In this document: in pieces, positions 1 through 11,669 of the stretch
How the letters are laid out: each line of letters begins with the position of its first letter
Numbering within the stretch: the stretch's first letter is position 1
Origin: Carya illinoinensis
Taxonomy: Eukaryota; Streptophyta; Magnoliopsida; Fagales; Juglandaceae
Assembly: GCF_018687715.1 (NCBI RefSeq)
Contig: NC_056760.1
Coordinates: forward strand, 36,904,001-36,968,000
Length of the DNA stretch: 64,000 bases
Direction: 5' to 3'
Made by a program: the position numbers and the translations under genes
The notes under the pieces: model-generated
Told to the model about the DNA's origin: nothing
The model's input: the letters and a program-made list of their open reading frames with translations, nothing else
Databases searched by the model: none

Positions 1-353
1 TTAAAAATAAAAAATATACCAATATATTTAAAATCACTTTTTTAATTATTAAGTAAAAAAGTATATTTTTGTTTTGCTTAAGGGTACACTAAGACACTTG
101 AGTGGGCAAGCTAGCTTTTTCCAAGATCAATTTACTAACCAAACATGTAGAGATTAGTTTATAAAAAAAAAAAAAGTTTATGCACCGATGTATCATTGAA
201 TATCATATTATAAAAAAGAGTAATACTACTCATCATCATCTCATGATGTCGTATTAGATAAATAAAGATTATTTATAATATTTTACTTGTAAACCTATCA
301 TCTAATACTATATCATGGGATGATGAGAAATAAAATGATGAATAGATTTTTTT

Positions 354-360
<7 letters not shown>

Positions 361-395
<35 letters not shown>
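361..395. repeat. (AAT)n microsatellite
   Basis: About eleven uninterrupted AAT units are seen directly. No gene is adjacent. Confidence 0.9.
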
Positions 396-396
<1 letters not shown>

Positions 397-980
397 GAAC
401 ATGTAACATATCACATGCGTTGAACCATATCAAGAATTTTATTTCAAAAAATCTCTTTGTTTGCAAAGTTAACACTTCTTCTATGCAGATAAGTTGGTCT
501 CTTCAGTCAGAAAGAGCTGAAAAAATAATGTTACCATGATCGAAAATAAGAAATATCTATTGATACATATACATGAATTGACAAGGAACCTAAAGCAATA
601 TACTGGGACATATTTCAATTGGCAATTAACTTGCTTGTGCCAATAGATATAGCAGACAATACAGACAACTATGTTGAACTAGAGACCAAAATAATGTCTT
701 ATATGCAACAAAATAAAATAATTTGATGGTAAGTTCAGTACTCCATATCTTTCAAACAAATAAAAATAAAAAATTAATACACGTTGAGCATTTCCCCACT
801 GCACTAAGACCTACTCAGTACTGTCGTAATCGAAGATAAAGGCCCATTTCATCCACTTGTATTTTTAGAGAAAAACAAAAAGCAATGCGCAAAAGTATTT
901 ATTGGCGCGCCGAATAACTTATTAGAGAAATGAATGATATATATTAGTTTTAAATGGATAAGTTTCACGCAAATTCTTTA

Positions 981-1165
981 TAAAAAGAGTTTTGATACAT
1001 ACAAATAAAGTCACGTATTAATCTATGTATTAATATTGATTCTTTCATATTTAAATTTTAAATTAGCACTGTTTTCAATAAAATCTACTTTTTATCTAAT
1101 CACAATAGATTGGTGCACATATTAATACATAATTATGCTTGTAACTAGATTTTTTCTTATAAAAA
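981..1165 (+). repeat. MITE-like dispersed repeat, copy 1
   Basis: The block runs from a TTTTGATACATACAAATAAA-type end to a TTATGCTTGTAACTAGATTT-type end. It shares its whole layout with 57168-57343, including the phrase GTTTTCAATAAAATCTACTT, and a diverged reverse-orientation relative lies at 11538-11665. Three similar blocks of about 130-185 bp in one window indicate a non-autonomous element family. The ends are complementary (ACATACAA and TTGTAACT-like), but no target duplication was resolved. Confidence 0.55.
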
Positions 1166-1689
1166 ATTAGACTCCATCATTAAAAGTGTGAAAAACTCAC
1201 TTTTGTTGATATAAGACTTGTATCTATCGTTACTCAACTTATTAAAGTAGTATGGGCCAGTTTGGGTGGTGAAGTAGATCTAATGAATCCTATGAAACTA
1301 CATTAATTTGTAGGTTTACTTTATATAATTTTTTTATATATGAAGTAGTACTATTCTCAAAATACTTCACTACTATTCATTATTCAATATTTTTTTTATT
1401 ACTTTTCACTAACATTTATAGAGTATCCGATATCATCTTACTATCTAAATAAAACTTAATTACCACAAAAAGTAATGTTATTTTGAATTGTACATTAATT
1501 TTATATTTATAGTAGGTGTTGCATTAAGTATTGGGTCAGAAAACTTGGTCCAAGGAGACTTCTAAACACCCACGAAATTAACCAAACAAAAAGTTTTGTG
1601 TGAAAACATAAACAATTGCTTGATTGCGTACAGCAAAGAGTGGTGACCACTGACCTACACTCTCTAATCTAATCTCCACACGCCTTCAT

Positions 1690-1745
1690 TTCTTCACGAA
1701 AGACCAACGTGGTACGTGGCGTGCTCTAGGCATATAAAGCAGGCA
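1690..1745 (+). promoter_or_regulatory. promoter-like block with ACGTGG motifs and TATA box
   Basis: Two ACGTGG cores (around 1708 and 1714), the type of element bound by plant bZIP factors, stand just upstream of GCATATAAAGCAG, a good TATA-box context at about 1730-1742. A pyrimidine-rich leader-like stretch follows. The first ATG downstream, near 1849, opens only a 10-codon ORF ending in TGA, so no gene is visible behind it. It may be a relic promoter or serve a non-coding or spliced transcript. Confidence 0.3.
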
Positions 1746-2298
1746 CTAGGATTTTGCTCATTGATTATGTTTTAATTGCCAATACTTTAATTGGAGCTCC
1801 TTCTTTCGTCTATCTTCTTTAATTCATTCCATTAGATTTAAGTTAGGTATGGGTGTTATATCTGCTCCTGCTCTGAACTGACCCTTTTGAGTCTTTAATT
1901 TATGTACTGTTTGGACTGCTGGCTGCTTCGGTTGGTGTTTGTAGGCAAGAAAAACAAGCAAACATATGCATGCCTTCCCTTTTCTACATTGACATTTTTC
2001 TTGCTTCTCGATGTCTTTATGTTCAAGTTGGAATATTATGTTATTCCTCAGCATTCATTCTAAATCTTATCATCTTAGTCACATGACTATTAAAAGTATG
2101 AGAAATAATAATTGCAGTCGTGAGTGAACAAGCGTTGTGCAATTATTTTAAAAAATAAATAAATAAATATAAGACCCATATAAAATAAATTTAATTTTTT
2201 AATAGTGAATCTCACATTTTTTCAAATCGATTATACAGCACTTACATATTCCATGACAATACGTAGCATGAGATTTTGTAACAGATATTTATTACATT

Positions 2299-2697
2299 AA
2301 AATGTATAAACTATGATAAATACTATTAAATTAAAAGCACATGTAGATGCATGTTAGATAAGATTATTAAATGTTGATGTGGCCAAGTCTTAACCATTTT
2401 AGCCAAAAATAAAGGCTAAGATTTGAGGCTAATAATTTTAGGAGAACATTCTCAAGATTTTTTCTAATTTTATTAAAGCGACTACACGACATTTACGTAT
2501 TCCACATATAAAATGTATAAACTATGATAAATACTATTAAATTAAAAGCACATATAGATGCATGTTAGATAAGATTATTAAATGTTGATGTGGCCAAGTC
2601 TTAACCATTTTAGCCAAAATTAAAAGCTGGGATTTGAGGTAGTAATTTTAGGAGAACATTCTCAAGATTTTTCCTAATTATATCAAAGGGAAAACCT
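2299..2697 (+). repeat. tandem duplication, two units of about 211 bp
   Basis: The block beginning AAAATGTATAAACTATGATA at 2299 recurs at 2510. It continues through shared phrases such as GTTGATGTGGCCAAGTCTTA and GAGAACATTCTCAAGATTTT, with only scattered differences. This is a recent local duplication of non-coding DNA. Confidence 0.8.
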
Positions 2698-3689
2698 GCC
2701 AGCACTACTTCCCCTATAAAATCTAGGGATAGTTCCAAAAGGCATGCGATTTTGAGCTATCTTATAAATATGTAGCATCAAAACCAAGGTGGATAATAAC
2801 TCTGCAGGGTGCTGACACAGCAATGCTCTACACATTCTTTATTTCTCTCTTTTGCAGTACAAATGGTCGATCCAGGTCGGTCCCCAACTGGCCCAACCAA
2901 AGAGAAAATACCATTTACAACAAAATATTGAAATAGATTAGAGGTGCGGGCGCATGGGCCGAGTCATGCTGATTTACACAAACATCGTGTGTCGTCTATT
3001 TCCTAATTTGTTATTTCGTTGGTTGCCTGTCTACATCCTTCTCGTGTGGAGCTTGTCATATGGCATGGACGACACCCTTTCTTCTGGGGTCCCAGAACGT
3101 GCAGAAGTCCTACATTTTGATGGCCCAGAAAGGGGTCTTGAATCTTGATTATAAAAATTACTGCAAGTAGAAATCAAGGATCAGGTCAACTGGCCCACTG
3201 GGTACGTACACCAATTTTGTGGAAAGTATGTGTAGGCCCATTGGACCACTAGGCAACTAACTAGACAAAACAGAGTTCGTCACAATGTGCGAAATCGTAC
3301 AAAATATTGACACCCAGAAGGAAGAGAGTGAAAGGATATTCGATGTGATTTGCACAAGAGTCGAACGGATCCAAGAAGAGCATTTGATGCAATAGGACGT
3401 AAATAAATATAATTGGACCGGGTAATTCATTGAGCGCCTAATGTGCTGACTAAAAGTTTAAAGGGTTAAGAGTTTATGGATGCTAAGAGTATTTTAGAAT
3501 ATTTGTGAATAATAATTAGTTAAGATATTTGAGTGAATTTTGTGTAAAAAGTGAGTCTTACTAATATATGTTTGAATATATAATATGAGTTGAGATATTT
3601 TGAACTTTTTATGAAAGTTTGAGAAATGGGTCCCATCAATAATTGATTTATTTTTTGTAATAATTGATTAATTATTTATAATTACTACC

Positions 3690-4472
3690 TTTTAGTATTC
3701 TGGGCAAATCAAATGATTTGCTTATGCAACTTTCAACTACTATTTATAAAATGAGCCGGGACACACATGTGATTAATGTTTTGGATAGAAGTATTAGTGT
3801 TTGTGGTTAAACAAACTCTTTGTTTGGTTGTCCAAAACATTTTCTTTAAATTATCATTCTCTTTCAAAAATAATCTCATACAATCTTTCATTGTTGTAAA
3901 TCGAGAAAGAATAAGAAACTTAGAATCAAGAGATTTAGCGTAGTCCCAAAACCCTTGGCCCTCAACAACCCTAAAGGGTAACTCATCCACTATCATCATC
4001 CTAGTGAAGGCAGCTCTGAATTTTTCTCATTATACTTGATCATTCCTAAATTCTTCTCTCATTTCCTTCCTTCAACTCTTGCCTCCAACACTAAGAGTTG
4101 TTGACCGTTGTCCAATTTACTCTTACAATTTTTACGGTAAAGGTTGATGCGGGCTCTCATAGCCGAAGTGCCCTGCTTTTTGTGATGGTATTTCCATTGC
4201 TTCCTACAATGGTTACAAGTAACTATAACTTCTTCGGGTTCACAATCAAACACTCTCGTGAAGTGATCCCATACCTCATATCTATTTTTGAGATTTTTAC
4301 TACCAAGTGGAGGGCGGGAAATAGAACAAAAGGTAGCAGGAGTGCTTACAAAAGAGTCTAATGGTTCACTAGACTCTTCGATTATGGGAGCCTTGATAGG
4401 TTGTTGTGGTACTGGTCCTTTTGGACAAGATGCAGGGGTGGACATAGGAGTACTTGTGTCTTCACAATTCAT
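3690..4472 (-). pseudogene. hAT-superfamily transposase N-terminal fragment (BED finger type)
   Basis: The N-terminal ORF starts at 4472 (137 codons). Its second half resembles the BED zinc finger of plant hAT transposases of the RICESLEEPER/DAYSLEEPER kind: VWDHFTR, then CNHC and a final C in NLYRKNC, although the usual histidine ligand is not seen. After a frame break near 4000-4058, the reading continues from about 4020 as FTRMMIVDELPF, VEGQGFWDYA and QRVCLTTNT, matching the transposase region after the finger. It then meets TGA where the family has Trp (HFINSS-stop-KLHKQII) and ends near 3690. The catalytic core and C-terminal dimerisation domain are absent, so this is a dead fragment. 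The family assignment is from recognised motifs. Confidence 0.8.
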
Positions 4473-4489
4473 GATTTAAGAACTAGAAC

Positions 4490-5160
4490 ACAACACACAA
4501 ACAAAATAGTACAGTTAAGACAGCCCCAAAAGCACAATACACAAATATTAACTCAAATTGAGGTTGTTTTAGTGATAAAATGGCCCCACATCTTCAGGTT
4601 AATCATTCAAAACATCTCTATAAAAAAGTTCCAAAAACATAACACATAATTATTAACACAAATTGGGGTTATAAATTTATAATAACCACAATTTGGGCTG
4701 TTTTAGTGATTTACTTTTAGGTTAATCATTCACCACAACCCCAAATTTTACATCATATTAATATATGAGCAGTCCCAAACCACAACACACAAACAAAAAC
4801 AACTCCAAAAACAAGTATAATCATATTTTAATCATTCAAAACATCCCAACAAAAATAGTCCCAAAAACACAAAGGCAAAATATTAGCTCAAATATTAACT
4901 CAAATTCAAAAACAGTTCCACATGTTCAGGTTTATTATCCAAAACACTCGCACAAAAACATTCCCAAAAACACAACACATAAATTAAATCATACCAACAG
5001 ATTGAAATTAAATCATACCAACGGATTCATAAAGTCATATTGAAATTAAAACACATTGACAAAAAAACGCATTGACAAATTAAATAGAATGATAGAAAAA
5101 CACATTGACAAAAGCACAGCCCCAAAGAAATTAAATCATAAAACTGTTAAACACAAATCA
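4490..5160. repeat. degenerate A-rich tandem repeats upstream of the hAT fragment
   Basis: Phrases such as CCAAAAACACAACACA, GGTTAATCATTCA and TTAACTCAAATT recur every 100-150 bp with heavy divergence. The block sits directly upstream of the transposase start, where hAT elements carry subterminal repeats, so it is probably part of the same decayed element. No TIR was found. Confidence 0.45.
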
Positions 5161-5339
5161 TACAACTTGACATAGGAGTAATGAGGTTCAATGTGCACCA
5201 CCCTAAACTTGGGCCTCGAGTAGAAACTGCACAAATTCCCCCGTGGTAAGATCGGGATATTCTTCTCCAAATGGCTCCAATACACAGCATGACAACAATG
5301 TCCTCTAGGCATTGGGATGAAGATGGGCTGGGGTTAGGC

Positions 5340-6910
5340 CTTAGTTTCTTCGACTAGATCGAACCCAATTCAGTTCGATTCGGTCCAATTCAATTTCTAT
5401 AGGACTAAACTCATTCGGTCCGGTCCCGGTCCAGGGGTTTTCAACTCTGGACCAAACCGAATGAAAAAAAAATATTTTTTATTATTTATATAATAAATTT
5501 TATAAATTAAGTATATAATTATTAACTAATACTAATATTTATAATTATATATTAATACTAATATTTATATTTATTATGATAGTCTAATATAGTATCAAAA
5601 TAATAATAATACTAATAGTCTGATATTGACTATAGTTATACTTATACTAATATAGTTATACTAAATTACTATAAGTAATACTAATATATAGCTATACTAA
5701 TAGTCTACTATTAATACTATTATATAGTTATACTAATCACTATAATTAATACTAATATATAGTTGTACAATATATTTATACAGTTGTACTAATACTATTA
5801 GTCTATTATATAGTCTAAATTCTAATATAAACTATATAACTATAACTAATACTAATATTTATATTAATGCTAATACTCTAGTCTCTAATATAGTAATATA
5901 AAATATAGTTATACAAAATCATTGATTCGCCATAACTAATATTACTAATATATGGCTATACTAATAGTCTAATACTAATACTATTATATAGTTATACTAA
6001 TCATAATAACTAAATCACTATAAGTTTATAACTATATATATTTACTATCAATGTATTATTATATTCTTTAATGTATAATTATAATATATAATACTAGTAT
6101 ATATTAATATATTAACATATTATAAGAGTTATAGTATAAATTATAATATATGTATAAATTTATAATAGTATTAGTATAGTTAACTTAATATGTTAATATT
6201 AAATCACTATAACTACATAGATTCTTAGTAATAAGAGTATTATTATTATTTAATATAATATTACCAATTTATCACCAACATATAGTATTTTAGTAATACT
6301 ACTAGTATAGTTATTAGTTAATATAGTTAAAGTACTAGTACTAGTGTAATAGTGTATTATTAATTTATTAGTTATAGTAAATAAATTAATAGCTATTACT
6401 ATATACTAATAGACCAATAGTATTATATTTATATATCATAGTATACTATATGTATATATATTAAATTATTTAATAGTTATAGTAAATAAGTTGCTAGTTT
6501 GCAACATGATAAATATTAAATAATATGATTGATAACCTTGTTTAAATTGTTTGAATGGATATAGAAAATTTTTATTTTTTTGTAGTAAAATATTTTATTC
6601 AAACTTATTATATATATACAACTTTTCTTTAATGATTATTTTTATTTTTCTTTCAAGTTCTTTTTTGGTAATTTTGGCTTAAAATTAGATAAATTGTTAG
6701 TGAACTTTCACTGTTGGGCCAAAAAATATGGGATATAAAGATTGGGCCATTGGCCTCTTTGGAACAGAGTTGGACTAAACGAACTAGACCGTCCTAATGG
6801 GACTGGACCGGTTTGGTCTTTATGGCTATTTGATTTGATCCAGGGTGGAAAAATTTTGGACCGAATAAGTCCAATCCGATCCATAAAACTCCCCGGGATT
6901 GGACTGAACT
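5340..6910. mobile_element. probable non-autonomous DNA element with GGTCC/GGACC-rich ends and AT-rich core
   Basis: The left end (5350-5465) carries repeated CGGTCC/GGTCC/GGACC motifs. The right end (6770-6905) carries the same motifs in the opposite sense. Between them lies about 1.3 kb of almost pure A/T built from variations on ACTAATA and TATAGTTATA. This layout matches the subterminal repeats of the hAT-like elements at 25909, 30526 and 42336. No clean terminal repeat or target duplication was found here, so boundaries are approximate. Confidence 0.45.
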
Positions 6911-7062
6911 CCCCCTACTAGGCCCAGATACTCCAAAACATCCCTAATAAGATGGCAAGAGAAAAGACATAGCCCCATAAAAAATAAGGTCATCAAAAGG
7001 GCCACCTTTCTGGCGAACCCTTTTGTGTTAGTAGCCCTGCGATTGGGCTCAGGGGTTTCCAA

Positions 7063-8530
7063 AATGACAGAGTTAAGACCTCCTACGAGTTCTGCACAAA
7101 ATCTAAATCAACTTGAGAAGTCATGGTAAACCAACAATTGCCCTCAAGATCGTTAGGGTTGTGGGGCTACTACCCCCAGCCTTTTGGGAAGCGGCTTGAG
7201 GATGGGAAGAACGCAAGCTTCGGGAACTGAAACGGGGGGGATTTCGTGGAGCCATTGAAAATAGAAAGGAGAACAAAGGTAAAGAGAAAGAAGAATAATT
7301 AGGGCTCAAGGGAGAATATGGCAACAAGGAAAGGCTCGAGTTTTGGGAAGAAGGTGCAATGCCAGGAAACGAGAAATTATGAAAAGATGAGTTCAAATAG
7401 GGGCTGTGACTGTTAGACGGCCCCAAACAGAACACAACAGGTGTCATTGACACACATGCTGAATGGGCAAATCTCGTTATTTGCATTGCACAAAAGGACA
7501 TGGGAAATAAACCTCCTCATGCCATCCCAGATGAGTGAAGATGTATCAACGTAGCCATCACTTGAAAATGAAGGAGGTAATAAATGAAGACGAAAATCTG
7601 AAATCCTCGCCACACTCATGCAATAAAAATTTACAGGATAACTGAATGACTAAATGGGCTCTCATGAGACAGGGCCCTCGAGCCCGACCCAAAAAGAGGA
7701 AAGCAAGGAAGGCCCAATGGGAATGGTTAGCTCAAATAAGACGGGAGTGTCAGAGATCCGGATAAGTGTGTGAATGTAGGACAGCACACCAACGAACATG
7801 TCCTTGCCTAGGAAGATTGCAAGGGCCGTGTCGCATTAAATGGCCAGATCCATGGTCAACGTGGCACTGATCATGGCATGTGTGGGACGACTGCAAAGAG
7901 CCCAACCATATTAAATAATCCAATATTAGGAATCAAGGGCAAGACAACCTGGAGAAAGGACATGTTCTTGAAAGAATGTCCACAAAGGAGTCGTGCCTCA
8001 TCTAATGTTCTAAGGGGTATGATTGAGGGTAGAAGCGAAAGCCACCAAATTAAATGCGGAAGCATGGTGCCATGTACGGGAGATAGACACCCCAGGCATA
8101 GGGAAGAGGCGATGACTTGGTCTAAGGAAGAGCATATAAGACATAACCACAGGTAAGAAAATAGAGAATTCCTCAAAGAACAAAACGAACTGACTTAGGT
8201 ATGGACTTAGACACCCCAGCCCCTTTTACTCCTTGATTGCATGTTACCAGTAGAGGTTGTTAGCGCTACAAAGCATGTCCGCAACAATGAAATTTAATAC
8301 GATGATTAGATATGCGCAGAGCATGAAATGCCAAATATCTTGATCAAGAGTCAAATTGATTAAGAAAGAGCATTCAATGCGAATGATACAAGGCCTAGAA
8401 GGCATACAGCTAAGGAAACATGAGCTAACCATGAAACCTTCCATATCATGATAGGCATGTCGAGGGCACATTAAATATGGGCATAAGAAAAGAATAGTAG
8501 CGAACAACACTACACAATCTAGACCTCAAA
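7063..8530 (-). other. possible remnant of an LTR retroelement
   Basis: The stretch is less AT-rich than its surroundings and holds several short open frames on the minus strand, for example one from an ATG near 7253 reading MAPRNPPRFSSRS to a stop near 7122. The 7630-8230 part looks like a degenerate LTR (GCATTAAATG phrases and a GCATATAAGA TATA-like site). No domain is recognisable and no partner LTR is in the window. Low confidence. Confidence 0.25.
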
Positions 8531-8959
8531 TTAAGGGAAAAATGCTAGAGACAAGCACCTCATGTAAACACCACGTAAGTGGCTGCTAATGTGGAAAAAA
8601 AACCAAACACACTGTTTTGAAGACCACAAAGCCAATAGCCTTCTTCCCTTCTCCCTCCTTAGTTTCCATTTGTTTTTCCCTCCCTTTCTCTTCGTTTTCT
8701 CTCTTGATTCTTCCCACACAGATCCTTCAAAGCACCTCCCTCCCTCGATGGCACGTCCCTCCCCTCAAAGCTGCCGCCCTCCCTCCTGTAGTGTCTTGAT
8801 GGAAGTCTGAGACTCACACAAAGCCACCTTTGATTTCTCCTTCACTCATAATCAAAACCCACTGAAGCCATCAAAACCCACATTTGTTCAATTCTTCTTC
8901 TCACGAAGCCCCCTAAACCCAGATAATATTTGTTGTCATTTTTCAAGAAAAAAAGCATC

Positions 8960-9620
8960 AAAGCTCAAAAAGAGTCAGAAACCTTACCTCTCCATAGAAC
9001 TTTTTCCGTTTGGAGTTGTCATAGTTTGTGGGTCTAAGGTCGATGATTATGCAAAGATTTTCTTTTCCAAGAATTGTTTGGAGAATATGCATAAACAAAG
9101 TTTTTGCCCCATTCCCAATGGAAGGTTTGGCAGGAGTTGGGAAATAAGCACCCATTCCATCAGCTATTTCATAAATTTGTGCCCCACCACCCACTAAACT
9201 AGAGGCAGTGCTCCTGCTAGGATTTGCATCCTGAACAAGAACACCTGAAGAAGTAGATTGTTTGTTTTTGGCCGCCTGAACTTCCAAGTCTTCATTTCTT
9301 TGCTTTATAGTGGCAGTTGGCAGATCTCGAAAATCAATTTCCTGAGTTTGCTCTGTTGTTTCAAGTGACTTAACTAGAGAAATAAAATCAGAACTGGAAA
9401 CCCAGCCATTTGATGAAACATTTACAGGTGAAGGCCTTCAGCTCTATCTCGAAGATTGACCAGAATGGCCCTTAATGTCAGATCTGTTCTCACAAACCTG
9501 TTCATTTTTAATCTGATCGTCAGCAATGCTGTGTGAATTGTAATTATCATTCTCCTAAACAAAAGTACATTTGCCCTCATCCAAATTTTGCTTCTTCTTT
9601 TTTTAATTAAAACTCTTTTC
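8960..9620 (-). pseudogene. decayed fragment of an unrecognised protein-coding gene
   Basis: Reading the minus strand from about 9610 to 8960 in one frame gives long protein-like sequence of ordinary, non-repetitive composition. It includes ENRSDIKGHSGQSSR, SSNGWVSSSDFISLVKSLE, LPTATIKQRNEDLEVQAAK and GAQIYEIADGMGAYFPTPAK. It is interrupted by TAG near 9560 and by TAG and TGA near 9440. The uninterrupted part is about 150 codons. The sequence was not assigned to a family, and no start codon or splice structure was fixed. It looks like an exon that has lost its gene, either as a truncated duplicate or as captured DNA. Confidence 0.4.
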
Positions 9621-9649
9621 TCTTCTTTTGATTTATGCTCCAAATCTGA

Positions 9650-10567
9650 GTTGTGGCCGCCTCAGATTTCAACGTTCTAAATGGCTCTGCTACAGTTCAA
9701 CCCAGATTTCAAGATTAGCCCTTGTTTTAGAACATTGAAGCACTTGACTTAACCTCCCACTAGTTTCTTAAGGGTCCAATAATGGCTCTGCTTTTACATT
9801 TGAAATGTTGCTTACTTCAAAGCATTTGGTCTACAACTCGAAAGAAGAAGACAACTCTTGCACATTACTTTGGCTTTTTTTGCTTCTTCCATTTTCCGTT
9901 TGCCTTTTTCCTTTTTGGATTTTTGATTTTTTTTTTTCTCTTTCATGTAAGCTTTGCCACGTATAGCCATTTGCCTCTTGTGTGTGCATTCCACTTGTAT
10001 GTAATAGCTCTAAATCAAGAGATTTGGCAACTATATAAACCCCTAAAAATAAAGAGGGACGACTCTATTTTGATTTTAATACGAGAACTTATTTCATTGA
10101 TCAATAATCTTCTTCACAAGAAATCGAAGAGATAAAGTGGTTGGGCGGCATCCAACACGGCCAACTCTTCCATTAGGCAACTTAGGCAATTGCCTAAGGC
10201 CCCATAGTGGAAGAAGGTCTCAAAAAAATTTAAAGTAATTAATTAAAAAGAAAAAAAGGCCTAATTAAAAAAATATATATTAACTCAATGAGAAAATATA
10301 AAAAATATCAAATAGATATTATGTCATTATTAGTTTTAAAAGTATCTCCATGTAATAATTCTCTCTCATACTCTCCTTATAAAAATACACTTCTCTTTTG
10401 TCATTATTAATTTAATATATAATTTGAAAATTAGAAATAGCAAAATCTAATTTTTGAGTGTCCATAAGCAGTTTTTGTATTATCCTTTGAAGAGGCAAGG
10501 GCCAAAATTTTTCCAAATAAGTGATTGTTTATATAACTTTATTGAAAATAATGATTATAATTGCTTC
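9650..10567. other. intergenic, nothing assignable
   Basis: A + strand frame at 9782-10135 is T-rich and low in complexity and is not credible as a gene. Around 10170-10260 there is a GGCAATTGCCTAAGGCC phrase with a GGCCTAATTAAAA echo, typical of a repeat, but its ends could not be found. Confidence 0.4.
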
Positions 10568-10570
10568 TAA

Positions 10571-10774
10571 GGTCTCGTTTAGAATTGAAAAACATTTCAT
10601 TTTACCTTATCTCATCATTACATTTTTTTCAAATTTCCGCACAAAATATAATAAACAATTTAACTTTTTCAAATTCTAAAATAATAATAATAAATAATAT
10701 TCTAACAATATTTTATTCAATTTTCATTTTTTAGCTAAAATCATATCATCTCATCTCTGAATCTAAACCAATCC
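10571..10774. mobile_element. Tourist-like MITE (PIF/Harbinger type), TAA target duplication
   Basis: The 204-bp element is flanked by TAA on both sides. The left terminus GGTCTCGTTTAGAATT and the reverse complement of the right terminus, GGATTGGTTTAGATTC, are inverted repeats. The interior is the AT-rich sequence (AAAATATAATAAACAATTTAA type) shared by several other copies in this window. A 3-bp TAA/TTA target and a GTTTGGAT-like terminus are characteristic of Tourist elements. Confidence 0.75.
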
Positions 10775-11048
10775 TAAGAGTCTAAAACACATTTTGTAAA
10801 ATTAAATTAGATCAAATCATCTCTAAACTGATAATTTTCTAAAAAAGATTAAATCGATTATTAGTTGAAAATGTGATATAAAATTCTAATTAGTAATTTA
10901 TTTTGTAAAAAAATAGGAATTATTTTTAAATAAAAAAAAGTGATGTAAAAATTAAATTTAAAATTATTTTATTTAAAAAAAAAAAAAAACCTTACTTAAA
11001 ATTTCTGCCTACAAAATATAGCAAATATACCAAAAGACTTTGCTAGAT

Positions 11049-11231
11049 GCAGTCGACAAATACAGTTGGCGTGCAGTCGGCTGTACGGAATGAATAAAAA
11101 AAATTATTTTATATTCAGGGAGACCTACATGAATAAAAAAAAGTTATAAAAATAATTTTTTTTTTCATGTAGGTCTCGTATTAATTCACTTTTTTCTCCA
11201 CGACTGCACGCCGACTGCATTTACCGACTGC
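11049..11231. mobile_element. foldback MITE with long inverted arms
   Basis: The left arm (GCAGTCG, AAATACAGT, GGCGTGCAGTCG) and the right arm (CGACTGCACGCCGACTGC, ATTTACCGACTGC) are inverted copies. A second pair, GGAGACCTACATGAA and TTTCATGTAGGTCTC, lies inside them. The two arms leave a loop of only about 30 bp, so the whole 183 bp could form one hairpin. No ORF is present. The class is uncertain; it could be Mutator-like foldback. Confidence 0.7.
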
Positions 11232-11537
11232 AAAAAATATTTCTCCATACCAAATGGGGCTGTTCACAAAGGTTGAAGAACATGAGATTGGCTTTCTCGT
11301 AGCCTTCAGATCATGCTTTCGCAGTAAAGTAATGATATGTCAACCTGAAAGCCTATGAGGAAGCCAAGAAGGCAGTAGCTTACTCGACAAGGAGTCATCG
11401 AGTATGACAATGGAAAGTAGTTAATAAACTTGCACCAAGGTAGTAAATTACTTATTATTATTATTATTATTTTTTTGTATAAAAGGTAAGCTGCTCTAAG
11501 TTTTTTCTTTGAAAAAAATCTTATTATAAGCAATTTT

Positions 11538-11665
11538 ATGCATCAATATTCACACCAATTTAATGTGATTGATCAAAAATTAAATTTTAATAAAAATAAT
11601 ACCAATTTAAATTTTAAATATAAAAACAGTAATATTAGTACACAAATTGGCATATGAATTCACTT
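11538..11665 (-). repeat. MITE-like dispersed repeat, diverged reverse copy
   Basis: The reverse complement (CAATTTGTGTACTAATATTA, TTTAAAATTTAAATTGGT, CAATCACATTAAATTGGTGT) matches the layout of the repeat at 981-1165 with substantial divergence. Confidence 0.4.
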
Positions 11666-11669
11666 GTAG

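Larger units (their letters stand above)
1..1680. other. AT-rich intergenic DNA, no gene seen
   Basis: No convincing coding sequence is present. The stretch holds an AAT microsatellite and one MITE-like copy, listed separately, plus a short palindromic AT-rich block near 210-350 in which a TCATCATC/GATGATGA motif pair lies inverted about a TTTATAATATTTTA core. The last of these looks like another small MITE but has no clear ends. Confidence 0.5.

Noticed and set aside
9782..10135. 117-codon plus-strand frame
   Set aside because: It is T-rich and Phe-rich low-complexity sequence with no family resemblance.
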